From Bog-756 sp038210245 (lineage in GTDB: Bacteria > Actinomycetota > Acidimicrobiia > Acidimicrobiales > RAAP-2): a stretch of DNA of 24,414 nucleotides. Where the stretch lies: NCBI GenBank assembly GCA_038210245.1, contig JBBQWW010000053.1, positions 1-24,414 on the forward strand. The letters are read 5' to 3'. The notes beneath the pieces were generated by a model, which made no database searches, was not told where the DNA came from, and worked only from the letters and a program-made list of their open reading frames with translations. This document shows, piece after piece, positions 1 to 8,077 of the stretch (its first letter is position 1; each line of letters starts with the position of its first letter). A program made the position numbers and the translations under genes.

Positions 1-300
1 CACTGGTACCCACGATTTCGCACTACACTGGGAGTCTTCGACTACGACCAGCGTGGCATCCTCGACACGACCCACCTCAGATTCTTCACCCGACGGAGCA
101 TTCTCAATCTGCTGCGGCGCAGTGGATTTGAGATCATTCGAGTGGAGCCGATCGGCTTGCCCTTGGAATCTCTAGGAGTTCGTGGCGGCAAGATCCGCTG
201 GCTGCGCCTCCTTGACCACTTTCTCTTGACTGCGTGGCCTTCACTATTTGGCTACCAGTTCGTCATAGAGGCTGTGCCACGCACAGGCAGCGCAGACTAG
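1..300 (+). CDS. SAM-dependent methyltransferase, C-terminal part (5' end outside window)
   Basis: Frame 1 is open from the first base to TAG at 298-300 and encodes 99 residues. The segment FDYDQRGILDTTHLRFFTRR followed by SILNLLRRSGFEI is the typical late part of class I (Methyltransf_11/23-type) methyltransferases found in glycan clusters. There the conserved D-T-H-L-R-F-F-T stretch follows the catalytic core, and an 'aGFei' strand comes next. The SAM-binding motif I lies upstream of the window, so substrate and full length are unknown. The gene converges with the minus-strand glycan operon, whose last gene ends at 534. Its relatively AT-rich codons match that cluster, so a role in modifying a surface sugar or lipid-linked glycan is a reasonable inference. 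Confidence 0.8.
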   Translation, partial: HWYPRFRTTLGVFDYDQRGILDTTHLRFFTRRSILNLLRRSGFEIIRVEPIGLPLESLGVRGGKIRWLRLLDHFLLTAWPSLFGYQFVIEAVPRTGSAD

Positions 301-533
301 CGCCAGCACGTTCTTTCCGACTCCACCGGCATTGGTCGTGCGCAGTGTGGTTCGCCAGATGAGGTAGCGGCGGGGATCATCGCCCTCTGCTCCGACTCGA
401 TGGCGTGGGTCACAGTCCCTAGTGGTCTGTCTGCGAATTGGCTGCACCGGTCAGTCTGGCAATCTGGTGCCTGGCAGAAGTGAAATTTCGGCGGCAACCA
501 CCTCACCTAAATCCGCGACGCACCACTAGGATG

Positions 534-2984
534 TCAGCGGGAAGCCCTTGATTCTGGAGAGTTGGGCTGGCTCCGACTTCGTCTCGGGGCCAACCATGCC
601 CTCCAGACTGCCCAGAGGCCGATTCCAAGGAAGATCAACAGAGAGATCGAAGTAACAACCAGACCTTTCACGAAACCCACGGGCCGAAACTTGAGCGTTA
701 CGGTCGCCGGACCCGCTGGAATGTGAACGGCCTGTTGGTTGAAATTTGCCCTCAATACTGGAATTGGCTTGCCGTTCACATCGGCGGACCATCCTCGATC
801 CCACATTTCCGGTATCACCAGGATGCCGGCATGCGAAGATTTAGTCGCGATCGACGCAAAGTTCGTGCCCTCTTTGGCTGATACGACCGTCGCCTCACCC
901 GGGGTAGTCAATGTTCCGGATCGCCTGCCGTTCAGTACCACCGAGACGCGATAGTCGAAGCCTGGACGGGCAAATTCCTCCAGTGCTTGCCGATCACCTG
1001 TCACCACCGTCGCATTGAATACAACTACGGGACCGGTAGGCGGTCCGGACCACCTAAAAACACTTCCATCATTTCCCGAGTACGTAAGCTTCCATCCAAG
1101 TCTGCCCAATTCGCTTGTTGCCACGGGCAGACCAGCAGCCGCGGGAGTCAAAGCAATTTGGTCAACTCCCAATCTCGGAAGCAGGTCGAAACGGACGGAG
1201 GACGCGTCAAACCTTGGCTGGAAGGCACCCGGAAGTTTAGTTGACACCACTTCATTGGGATCCTCACCAGCTACGACCCTCCACAGGTCAACTGTCCGAG
1301 TCGGTGTAGAACTTTCGTAACCACCGGCACTCGCCAGTCCGAACATCAAGGAGACGTTTGAATCGAGCATCGGTGGCTGCCAACCATTGGTACTGTCGTT
1401 GGCAGGCAGGACGCGATTCGGCCATCCCGCCACTCCACCATTGGGCACGCGCAACGCGTGAATGAGAGGCGTCTCACTGAGGATGAGATTCCCACTCGAT
1501 GGAAGAAATGGGGGATTGATGTGTCGGCCGTAGTTCCCTAACTGGAATGCCGTCACTGCGACTACGAGTAGGGCAAATGCACGCGACAACCACCAACGCC
1601 GAGATTGGCTGGTTTCTGGCTTTCGAGAATGCCGGAACGACATCGAGGAATCAGCGGAACCGGAACCCGCAATCTTCTTGACTGTGGCATCGAGACCCAC
1701 AGCCCCTAAGACGGCGAGGCCCATATCGAATACAAAAAGAAGTCGCGAATACGGGCGGAACACGTTCATTCCCGGAACGAACCGATAGGCGAGCCAGCCC
1801 GCGGGTCCACCTACCGCAACAATGAATGCCCCAATCATAAGTCCTCTACCGAGACCCGAGCCCTTTCTTCTAAGAAAGAGGCCAACCACAGCGAAAAGCG
1901 CCGTCAAGGTTCCGACGAAGGCCATCCCCCACTCCATCTTCGGATCGGAGATCGGCAAGGCCGGTGGAAGAACGATGTACTTGAGGTCAGGGGGCCAGAG
2001 CACGAAAATCTTGGTGATCTGAGCAAAGGTGAGCGGCTGCCTAGAAATGTCCTTCAGAGCGTAGGCCGTCGGGATCAGGACAACGCTAGCTAGACCAACC
2101 CCAAGTGCCACTGCGCTCCCTCCTCGCATCGACGGCAGCAGCGCCGTCCATCGCTCGCCCAACTTCCAATGTCGACGCAAGAAGCTCAGGGCCAAAAGGC
2201 CGCCATACGCACAGATTGTGACCATACAAATATCGGCAAAGAGCAAGTGGGTCGAAATGAAGAGCATCGCTATGCTTCCCGCCGAAATCGCCACCCACAA
2301 CCACGAGTGTGTGACCGCTCTCCGGATTGTGGCTAGCCCGGCGGGAAACCATGTAAAAAGAGGAGCTACGACTTCGAGTTGAAGCCAGGCCAAGGTGAAC
2401 GACCCAAACATCCAGGCCACGGCTCCGAAGAGCGCCGCCAAAGGGCTCACTTCAAGGTCGATGAGGAGCCAATAGGTGAACAGGCCGGCCAGAGTCACGT
2501 GCAGGAGCGACAGCACATTGTGAGCGGTCGTTGGGCTGACGGTGTCCGCCAGGATCAACTTCGGTGGGTAGGCGACGGCACTGGATCCATCAGAGAAGAG
2601 AGGCTGACCTCCAAACGAGTTTGGGTTCCAAAGCGGGATAGTTCCGCTCTTTACCGCAAGTGACAATTCGCTCTGCAACGGAAGACTTAACGATGGCTGG
2701 TCCGACTGGGGAAAGAATTGGTTGCCGTTGTTCGTGGCGGCCCAAGGAAATACAGCATTTCTATATCCAGGAACTGCTGAGTACGACTTCCCCTGAAGGA
2801 GCGGAAAGAACCAGGCGAGTGCCAGCAGAATGACAATCGCAGAACACTTGAGGTGGGGAGATGAGATGAATCGAGAAGCCCACGACCCCTCCGACTCTTC
2901 CCCCATGACTCCGATGCTGTCTGCTTCGACGCTCCTGCTATCAGATATCACGTAATCGTGATGGCCTAAGTCAGTGATGGACAT
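534..2984 (-). CDS. YfhO-family multi-spanning membrane protein (GT-C-like)
   Basis: The protein has 816 residues. A first membrane segment lies near residues 48-63, followed by a long extracytoplasmic loop and many further hydrophobic segments up to about residue 470. A large soluble domain comes next, and a last membrane helix sits near residue 780. The signature WNPNSFGGQPLF at 119-130, followed by a YPP motif, is characteristic of the YfhO family ('lWNPyifgGqPl'). YfhO proteins are GT-C-fold-like; in Bacillus subtilis YfhO is implicated in glycosylating lipoteichoic acid outside the membrane with a polyprenyl-linked sugar donor. Length is normal for the family. It lies 22 bases after the methyltransferase-glycosyltransferase gene in the same direction and is probably last in that operon. 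The ATG at 2984 lacks a strong ribosome binding site; an in-frame ATG at 2906 is an alternative. The exact sugar and acceptor cannot be read from sequence. Confidence 0.82.
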   Translation of the reverse strand: MSITDLGHHDYVISDSRSVEADSIGVMGEESEGSWASRFISSPHLKCSAIVILLALAWFFPLLQGKSYSAVPGYRNAVFPWAATNNGNQFFPQSDQPSLSLPLQSELSLAVKSGTIPLWNPNSFGGQPLFSDGSSAVAYPPKLILADTVSPTTAHNVLSLLHVTLAGLFTYWLLIDLEVSPLAALFGAVAWMFGSFTLAWLQLEVVAPLFTWFPAGLATIRRAVTHSWLWVAISAGSIAMLFISTHLLFADICMVTICAYGGLLALSFLRRHWKLGERWTALLPSMRGGSAVALGVGLASVVLIPTAYALKDISRQPLTFAQITKIFVLWPPDLKYIVLPPALPISDPKMEWGMAFVGTLTALFAVVGLFLRRKGSGLGRGLMIGAFIVAVGGPAGWLAYRFVPGMNVFRPYSRLLFVFDMGLAVLGAVGLDATVKKIAGSGSADSSMSFRHSRKPETSQSRRWWLSRAFALLVVAVTAFQLGNYGRHINPPFLPSSGNLILSETPLIHALRVPNGGVAGWPNRVLPANDSTNGWQPPMLDSNVSLMFGLASAGGYESSTPTRTVDLWRVVAGEDPNEVVSTKLPGAFQPRFDASSVRFDLLPRLGVDQIALTPAAAGLPVATSELGRLGWKLTYSGNDGSVFRWSGPPTGPVVVFNATVVTGDRQALEEFARPGFDYRVSVVLNGRRSGTLTTPGEATVVSAKEGTNFASIATKSSHAGILVIPEMWDRGWSADVNGKPIPVLRANFNQQAVHIPAGPATVTLKFRPVGFVKGLVVTSISLLIFLGIGLWAVWRAWLAPRRSRSQPNSPESRASR

Positions 2985-3006
2985 GCCCCAATGGACAGGG
3001 AAATCC

Positions 3007-4791
3007 TCATAACTTCGGTCCCTCCCCGGTTGCAGACTTTACAATGTGGCGTGCGGTTGCACCCGCCACTCTGATGGGCTTCGACAGCTTCCAACTACTC
3101 GACCGCTTGATCATCTCAACGTCGTGTTTGGCTGCTGCGACGGCCTCCTCGAGATGCACCGCGTGTTGTTGCCATTTGGTGAGTTCTCGTTGCAGCCGCT
3201 CCGCTTCGTTGCGGTATATCTCGAGCCTTGTTCGATCAGCCTGGATTGCCGACATCGACTGGGGTGGCAGCAACAGTGGCTTCGAATCGAGCTTTGCTGT
3301 AATTACGGTTCGGGCCTGAGTCCACTCAATTTCGGAATGTACGGAAGTCGAAGAGTCGCCGATGCGCCATCGTCTCCAGAGCGCCGTTATCTGACCGGAG
3401 TCGACCACGCCACACAGCAGCACTGCCTGCATCAGCACATCCCAATCCTCCAATACCGGAAGACTCTCGTCGAAGCGCAAACCCTGCACGCTGAAGACCG
3501 AAAAAGGAACAGCCCATCCGCATGGTGGCGAGTGGTTCTCCCAAAGATGGTCGAGTACATCGAAGGGCTCTGGCCAGCGACAACGTGGCCGCCCCACCAC
3601 CTCGTAGCCAAGTCGATCGTCGCTCCACGTCGTGGGTTCGACATCCTGTTCTGCCACCGGGCAGCGGAGAACCTTGCCGGGATGCTTCTTTGCCAGCGAT
3701 TTGAAGGTTTCGATCCAATGACCGAATACGACGTCGTCATCGTCCAAGATCGCTAGATATTGTCCTCGGCCTCTCTCCACACCAACTGTCAATGGGCGTG
3801 TTCTACCTCCTCCATCGACGGGAATGACCGTCACCCGTTCACCAAAGTCGGTTCCAAAGACGTCTGCCAAATACCGGAGGTGGGTCAGGGAATCCCTTGG
3901 CACATTGTGAGCGAGCAACAGGACTTCGAAGTCTTGGATCGTCTGAGCCGCTAGTGAGAGTAGGGCCTCCTGCAGCGTTGCAGGTCTTGTCCCTTGGGTT
4001 CGCATCAGCACAGTGAGGAAGGGGCGGCGCGGCTGCTCGGCTTGGTCGGGGGCCAGCGGAATAGTCGCGCTCAGCGGCGCGTATGCCCTCACGAACTCAT
4101 TGATCAATGCAGCATCAGCAGCTTGCTGACGTACACCAAGCATCAGATCGTGTAGGGGTGTGCCATCTTGAAGTACTGCCGTGTCAGCGGGAAAGTGTTG
4201 ATCGCTGATCCGCAAAGGGAAGTCGTTTGAGCCAATCTCGACCCATCCGGACTCCGAAGTCATGTCATAAAGACGACTGGAGGAGAAGAATGAGACGTGG
4301 GTGTCATCTAGCAGTCCGGTTGGTGTCATGTCCCATCGACCCAGCAACAGCTTGGCTGCGAGATCGAAGTGCGTCACATTAGGTACGGCTAGTAGAAGCG
4401 GCACACCACCCAGTCGGATGGCAAGCGCACTCAAGGCTTCGAGTACCGCAGGTCCGTTAGTGATGTGTTCCAACGCATCGATCATGACCAGCCCGGCCAT
4501 CGGTCGATCCCCCAACCGCTTCTCGATGGCGAGCACTGTGTCATGTGGGGCACTGAGGTCAATCAGCTCGGTCTCGAAGCCGCGTGAGGCAAGGTTTTCA
4601 AGTCCATTCGGGTCCATATCGAGGCCCATGTACGTGAGTCCCAACTCCTGCACTGCCTCGGCGATGGCTCCGTACCCACAACCGATGTCGACGACAACGT
4701 CGCCGCTACTGGCAGAGAACTGCCGGACGAGTTCCATGACATACTCGTATACCGAGTCCTCGGTCAGCGAAAACTCATAGCGCTCAGGCAT
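3007..4791 (-). CDS. Bifunctional methyltransferase-glycosyltransferase (GT2) with C-terminal coiled coil
   Basis: The protein has 594 residues in three parts. Residues about 1-200 form a class I SAM methyltransferase, with motif I VVDIGCGYG at 33-41, an acidic strand end GLDMD at 56-60, and DALEHI at 105-110. Residues about 257-480 form a GT-A fold family 2 glycosyltransferase, with the usual start PFLTVLMRTQGTRP, the metal-binding acidic run ILDDDDVV at 348-355, and an ED-type motif LEDWD at 447-451. Residues about 515-562 are a charged, heptad-like coiled coil ending in SSSWKLSKPIR, a tail often seen on actinobacterial glycan glycosyltransferases. The start overlaps the end of the upstream GT2 gene by 8 bases, which implies translational coupling. 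The likely role is adding a sugar and a methyl group to a surface glycan, possibly to cap it; the capping idea is inference. Confidence 0.85.
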   Translation of the reverse strand: MPERYEFSLTEDSVYEYVMELVRQFSASSGDVVVDIGCGYGAIAEAVQELGLTYMGLDMDPNGLENLASRGFETELIDLSAPHDTVLAIEKRLGDRPMAGLVMIDALEHITNGPAVLEALSALAIRLGGVPLLLAVPNVTHFDLAAKLLLGRWDMTPTGLLDDTHVSFFSSSRLYDMTSESGWVEIGSNDFPLRISDQHFPADTAVLQDGTPLHDLMLGVRQQAADAALINEFVRAYAPLSATIPLAPDQAEQPRRPFLTVLMRTQGTRPATLQEALLSLAAQTIQDFEVLLLAHNVPRDSLTHLRYLADVFGTDFGERVTVIPVDGGGRTRPLTVGVERGRGQYLAILDDDDVVFGHWIETFKSLAKKHPGKVLRCPVAEQDVEPTTWSDDRLGYEVVGRPRCRWPEPFDVLDHLWENHSPPCGWAVPFSVFSVQGLRFDESLPVLEDWDVLMQAVLLCGVVDSGQITALWRRWRIGDSSTSVHSEIEWTQARTVITAKLDSKPLLLPPQSMSAIQADRTRLEIYRNEAERLQRELTKWQQHAVHLEEAVAAAKHDVEMIKRSSSWKLSKPIRVAGATARHIVKSATGEGPKL

Positions 4792-5737
4792 CGGCGTACG
4801 AGAATCGGTGCTTGGCGAAGTCCGTACCGATGAACTGGGCTACCTTGCCCTCAGGGTCAAGGGGAACCGGAAGCCTTCCTTCCGACTGGCGCTTTCGGAA
4901 CGCGGCCGCCGCATCCTTCTGCAGATCCATAGCCGAACTTTCCATCTCCACCGCCCACTTCTCGGACAGGTCGGGGCGGGAGTACTTCCACGCCAACAGC
5001 AATGCCGCTTCCGCCGCGTAGTAGTGCTCTGCATCACCAACGTGCATTGTGGCGTATGTGGTCAGTCGCTTGTCATGGAAGATCTGGGCCGTCGGCTGAT
5101 GCACTACGCGAAAGCCAGCCAATCGGGCCCGCCAACTGAAATCGACATCATCGCAATACAGGAAGAACGAATCGGCGTCGAAGCCTCCCGTGGCATCTAT
5201 GACTTCACGCCGTACGAGGGCACCAGCCGTTGACGCCCAGCCGGTATCGCCGGAATCTCGATCAAACGACTTTGGGTGCTCCAGCGGTATCTGTCGGGCC
5301 TCGATGATCCCAGCCGAAGCATCCGCGCTGAGCAGCATCAACTCCGTCAGCGCAAAGGGGCTCAGGTAGACATCCGGATTCAAGAACAAGACAAAGTCTT
5401 CCTTGAACTCCGTCAGAAGCCGATTGTGACCCCGAGCAGATCCCAAGTTCGCACCGAAGTTGTCGTAGGTGATCCAGTCGATGCCCAGTGGCTTCATCTG
5501 AGCCGAATATGCCTCGACCTGGTCGATCGAGAGATTGGGACTCGGGGACGCGTCTCCGAACGCCATCACGACAGAGATGTCCTCGGTCTGCTGATGCAGC
5601 ACCTGGACGGCATGCTGTAGTCCGCGTAGGAGGCGTTCGATATCTCCTTTTGCTGGGCGGTACAGCACCGTCTGTATGCGGATCGAGGTACCCCCCGCTT
5701 GGGGAGCCATTTCGCCTTCTGCTTCGTTAGTTGTCAT
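4784..5737 (-). CDS. Family 2 glycosyltransferase (rhamnosyltransferase-like)
   Basis: The protein has 317 residues. ATG at 5737 is chosen because it overlaps the upstream epimerase stop as ATGA; a longer frame upstream exists but lacks glycosyltransferase features. The GT-A domain shows FGANLGSARGHN at 94-105, LFLNPDVYL at 117-125 (the NPD in the DxD position), and a late block with GGFD and FFLYCDDVDFSWRAR at 191-205. This block is typical of the WcaE/rhamnosyltransferase-like GT2 group, where the D-D-x-D-F segment holds the presumed catalytic base. There is no membrane segment, so it should act at the cytoplasmic face using a nucleotide sugar and a lipid-linked acceptor. It is the second gene of the glycan unit, translationally coupled at both ends. 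The sugar specificity cannot be assigned. Confidence 0.87.
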   Translation of the reverse strand: MTTNEAEGEMAPQAGGTSIRIQTVLYRPAKGDIERLLRGLQHAVQVLHQQTEDISVVMAFGDASPSPNLSIDQVEAYSAQMKPLGIDWITYDNFGANLGSARGHNRLLTEFKEDFVLFLNPDVYLSPFALTELMLLSADASAGIIEARQIPLEHPKSFDRDSGDTGWASTAGALVRREVIDATGGFDADSFFLYCDDVDFSWRARLAGFRVVHQPTAQIFHDKRLTTYATMHVGDAEHYYAAEAALLLAWKYSRPDLSEKWAVEMESSAMDLQKDAAAAFRKRQSEGRLPVPLDPEGKVAQFIGTDFAKHRFSYADA

Positions 5738-6819
5738 ACCGGGTCCTTGCCAGTCTGGCCGTCCAGCCACGCAAGGAGCGCTTCCATCCCATCGTCGAGC
5801 CGCCACGCCGGCTTCCACCCCAGGTCCAGCTCGGCTTGAGCGATATCGGCAAAGGCGGCGCGGACGTCCCCGTCTCGGAACTTGCCGCTCACCCGGGGTG
5901 AGGGTGCGTCCATGCGACGGGCCATCATCGCCGCCAGCTCCGCCACCGTCGTGCCATGTCCCGAGCCGATATCGATGGTCCGTAGCCGTGCCGGTGGTTG
6001 GTCGAGTGCGGCCAGCAGGGCGTCAACGACGTCATCAATGAAGACGAAGTCCCTCACTATGTTGCCGTCCTCGTAGACGTCAATGACCTGACCCATCTTC
6101 GCCTGGCGGGCAAACAAGGTGACGATGCCCGTGTATGGATTGCCCAGGGACTGGCCGGGGCCGTATACGTTCTGCAGTCTGAGCACAGACAGTACCGATC
6201 CTTTGGCGGAACACCACGCACCCAAAATGTGCTCCTGGGCGAGTTTGGTAGCCCCGTAGACGCTGGTCGGAAATGGGGGCGTCGAGTACGCTCCACTAGC
6301 CACAGGATGGAGCGAATCTGGACCGGGGGCGATCGGATTCCAGCGACCGGCCGCGAGATCGGCATGACTCCTGGCTGACGGACTGAAGGTCGTTACACCG
6401 CATCGCCACTGACCTTCTCCGTAGACCGCCCGAGAGGAAGCGAGGACCATATGGGACGGGGTAATGCCTGCCGCCCCGAGGGCGTCAGTCATCCTCGCAG
6501 TACCTACCACGTTCACCGAACAGTGCCGGCTAGCTTCGGACAGAGACTGGCCGGTGCCAGTCTCTGCCGCCAAATGCACGATGCACTCCGGCTGGATCAT
6601 CCGCAGGGTGGCGGACCAGCTGGACGAGTCCGTGACGTCAACCGGCAGGAGTTCTACGTCGGGGTGGAGCCGCTCAGGCAGCCCAGGGAGATGGTGGACC
6701 TGGGGATGCAGTACATCCATCACCGTGACCCGGTCCCCCCTACCGACGAGCCGGGATGAGAGCTCACAGCCGATGAAGCCAGCTCCACCAGTAATCAGGA
6801 TTGATCGGGCGTGAGGCAT
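5734..6819 (-). CDS. NAD-dependent epimerase/dehydratase (extended SDR)
   Basis: The protein has 361 residues from ATG at 6819. A GGAAG element lies 6 bases upstream of this ATG, and the Rossmann motif GGAGFIG falls at residues 11-17, as expected. An adjacent ATG at 6822 would add one residue, and a 61-residue upstream extension is not supported. SDR features include VHLAAETG at 81-88, SSRAVYGEG at 128-136, and the catalytic Tyr188-x3-Lys192 in SVYGATKLAQEH. A later RLQNVYGPGQ segment is typical of UDP- or dTDP-sugar epimerases and dehydratases. It probably makes a nucleotide sugar for the two downstream glycosyltransferases. Residues about 137-180 form a longer than usual loop rich in Ser/Pro/Gly. 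It heads the minus-strand glycan unit and overlaps the next gene by ATGA. Galactose epimerase, glucuronate decarboxylase or another sugar specificity cannot be separated by eye. Confidence 0.87.
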   Translation of the reverse strand: MPHARSILITGGAGFIGCELSSRLVGRGDRVTVMDVLHPQVHHLPGLPERLHPDVELLPVDVTDSSSWSATLRMIQPECIVHLAAETGTGQSLSEASRHCSVNVVGTARMTDALGAAGITPSHMVLASSRAVYGEGQWRCGVTTFSPSARSHADLAAGRWNPIAPGPDSLHPVASGAYSTPPFPTSVYGATKLAQEHILGAWCSAKGSVLSVLRLQNVYGPGQSLGNPYTGIVTLFARQAKMGQVIDVYEDGNIVRDFVFIDDVVDALLAALDQPPARLRTIDIGSGHGTTVAELAAMMARRMDAPSPRVSGKFRDGDVRAAFADIAQAELDLGWKPAWRLDDGMEALLAWLDGQTGKDPV

Positions 6820-6911
6820 CATGGGCTTCCGGAGGGTCCGCATCGGCGCCGGGGGGCACGCGACCTGACGAAGAAGTCGTCTGGGTCGCAACTCCGGCTC
6901 ATCCGAACCCG

Positions 6912-6920
6912 AGGATAGCA
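6912..6920 (-). promoter_or_regulatory. Candidate extended -10 promoter for the glycan operon
   Basis: On the minus strand the sequence TGCTATCCT fits an extended -10 element (TGn followed by TAnnnT). It lies about 92 bases upstream of the epimerase ATG in a 198-base gene-free gap. No good -35 hexamer is visible at 16-18 bases. This is a pattern match only. Confidence 0.35.
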
Positions 6921-7017
6921 CCGGGGCTCCGATTCTCCAGGCATCCGGCAAGCCCCGAAGCTCAGGCGGCACGACGAGGCCCGCCCAGTGCAGGCCCGCT
7001 GGCAATCGGCTGAATGG

Positions 7018-7944
7018 TCAGGTCAGCAGACTCGCCGCCATCCCGTCGAGAATGTCCGCCTCGGAGACCAGGCACTCGGCGAATCCCAACCGGGTCATCA
7101 CCGTGGCCAGAATGAGCGCCCCGCCCACGATGACGTCCTCCCGACCGGACACCATGCCGGCTCGGTCCAGTCGGGCGGCGGTGACCTCGGAGGCCAGCGC
7201 CCGGTACCAGTCGTGGACGTCAGTGGCGGTCAGAACGGCGTGATGGATCCGGTCGTGGTCGTAGGTGTCCAGACGCAGGTGGAGCGAGGCCAGGGTGGTC
7301 ACCGTTCCGGCCAGGCCAACCAGGCGGTGGGCGGTCAGGAACCGAGGGTGGTCAGCGATGGCCTGCTCCAACAGTTCGCTGACCATGGCCTCGGCGTCGC
7401 CAAGCTCGGTCTCCGTCGGAGGTTCGGTATCCAGGAACCGCTCGGTGATCCGGACGCAGCCGACCTGCAGAGAGACCACCGAGAGGTCGGGATCGTCGGG
7501 ACCGGTCCCGGCCACCAACTCGGTCGATCCCCCACCGATATCCAAAATGAGGAACGGACCCACCTCGTCATCGAGATCGGACAACGCCCCGGCCATGGAC
7601 AGCCGTCCCTCCTCCGCCCCGGCCAGGATCTCCGGCTGGACACCGGTCACCTCACCGGCGGCGGCCAGGAACTCCTCGCCGTTGGAGGCGTCCCTGGCGG
7701 CCGAGGTGGCGGCCAACCGTCCCTTGGTCACGGAGAATTTGTCCATGATCTGTCGGTACTCACGAAGCACGGACAGGCAGCGATCGATGGCCTCGGGAGC
7801 CAGCATCCCGGTGGCGTCGACCCCCGCCCCCAGTCGGGTGATCTGCATCGATCGTTCCAGCGTCCGGCCATCGCGATCTGCGATCAGCAGCCGGGTGGAG
7901 TTCGTCCCACAGTCGATGGCCGCCACGGCTTCCGATGGATCCAT
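7018..7944 (-). CDS. ppx: Ppx/GppA-family exopolyphosphatase / guanosine pentaphosphate phosphatase
   Basis: The protein has 308 residues, the normal length of the short two-domain actinobacterial Ppx/GppA form that lacks the C-terminal HD domain. The sugar-kinase/Hsp70-like fold is shown by the phosphate-1 loop IDCGTNSTRLLI at 10-21, the catalytic-Glu region GAEEGRLS at 109-116, phosphate-2 DIGGGSTEL at 135-143, and GLAGTVTTL further on. Family members hydrolyse terminal phosphates of polyphosphate and/or pppGpp in the cytoplasm. In mycobacteria the short paralogues differ in substrate preference, so which one applies here is open. ATG at 7944 has an AAGGA-like site just upstream. The gene sits at the end of the eno / ftsB-like / DUF501 block, its usual actinobacterial position, although here a methyltransferase gene intervenes. 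Confidence 0.88.
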   Translation of the reverse strand: MDPSEAVAAIDCGTNSTRLLIADRDGRTLERSMQITRLGAGVDATGMLAPEAIDRCLSVLREYRQIMDKFSVTKGRLAATSAARDASNGEEFLAAAGEVTGVQPEILAGAEEGRLSMAGALSDLDDEVGPFLILDIGGGSTELVAGTGPDDPDLSVVSLQVGCVRITERFLDTEPPTETELGDAEAMVSELLEQAIADHPRFLTAHRLVGLAGTVTTLASLHLRLDTYDHDRIHHAVLTATDVHDWYRALASEVTAARLDRAGMVSGREDVIVGGALILATVMTRLGFAECLVSEADILDGMAASLLT

Positions 7945-8077
7945 CTGTCCTTGCTACCACGATCCCCGCGATACGACCACCCCTGGCCGAGCCTCGGGTC
8001 GACCACCCATCGGTGCCCGATTGCTCCTGTCCCCGGCCAGCGCCGCGTCGACGACAACGGTCTGCCCACGGACTGAT

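Noticed and set aside
301..533. Small minus-strand ORFs (67 and 69 codons) in the gap after the first methyltransferase
   Set aside because: They overlap each other and the real gene end, have no ribosome binding site or codon bias, and match no family I know. I see no supported gene in this gap.
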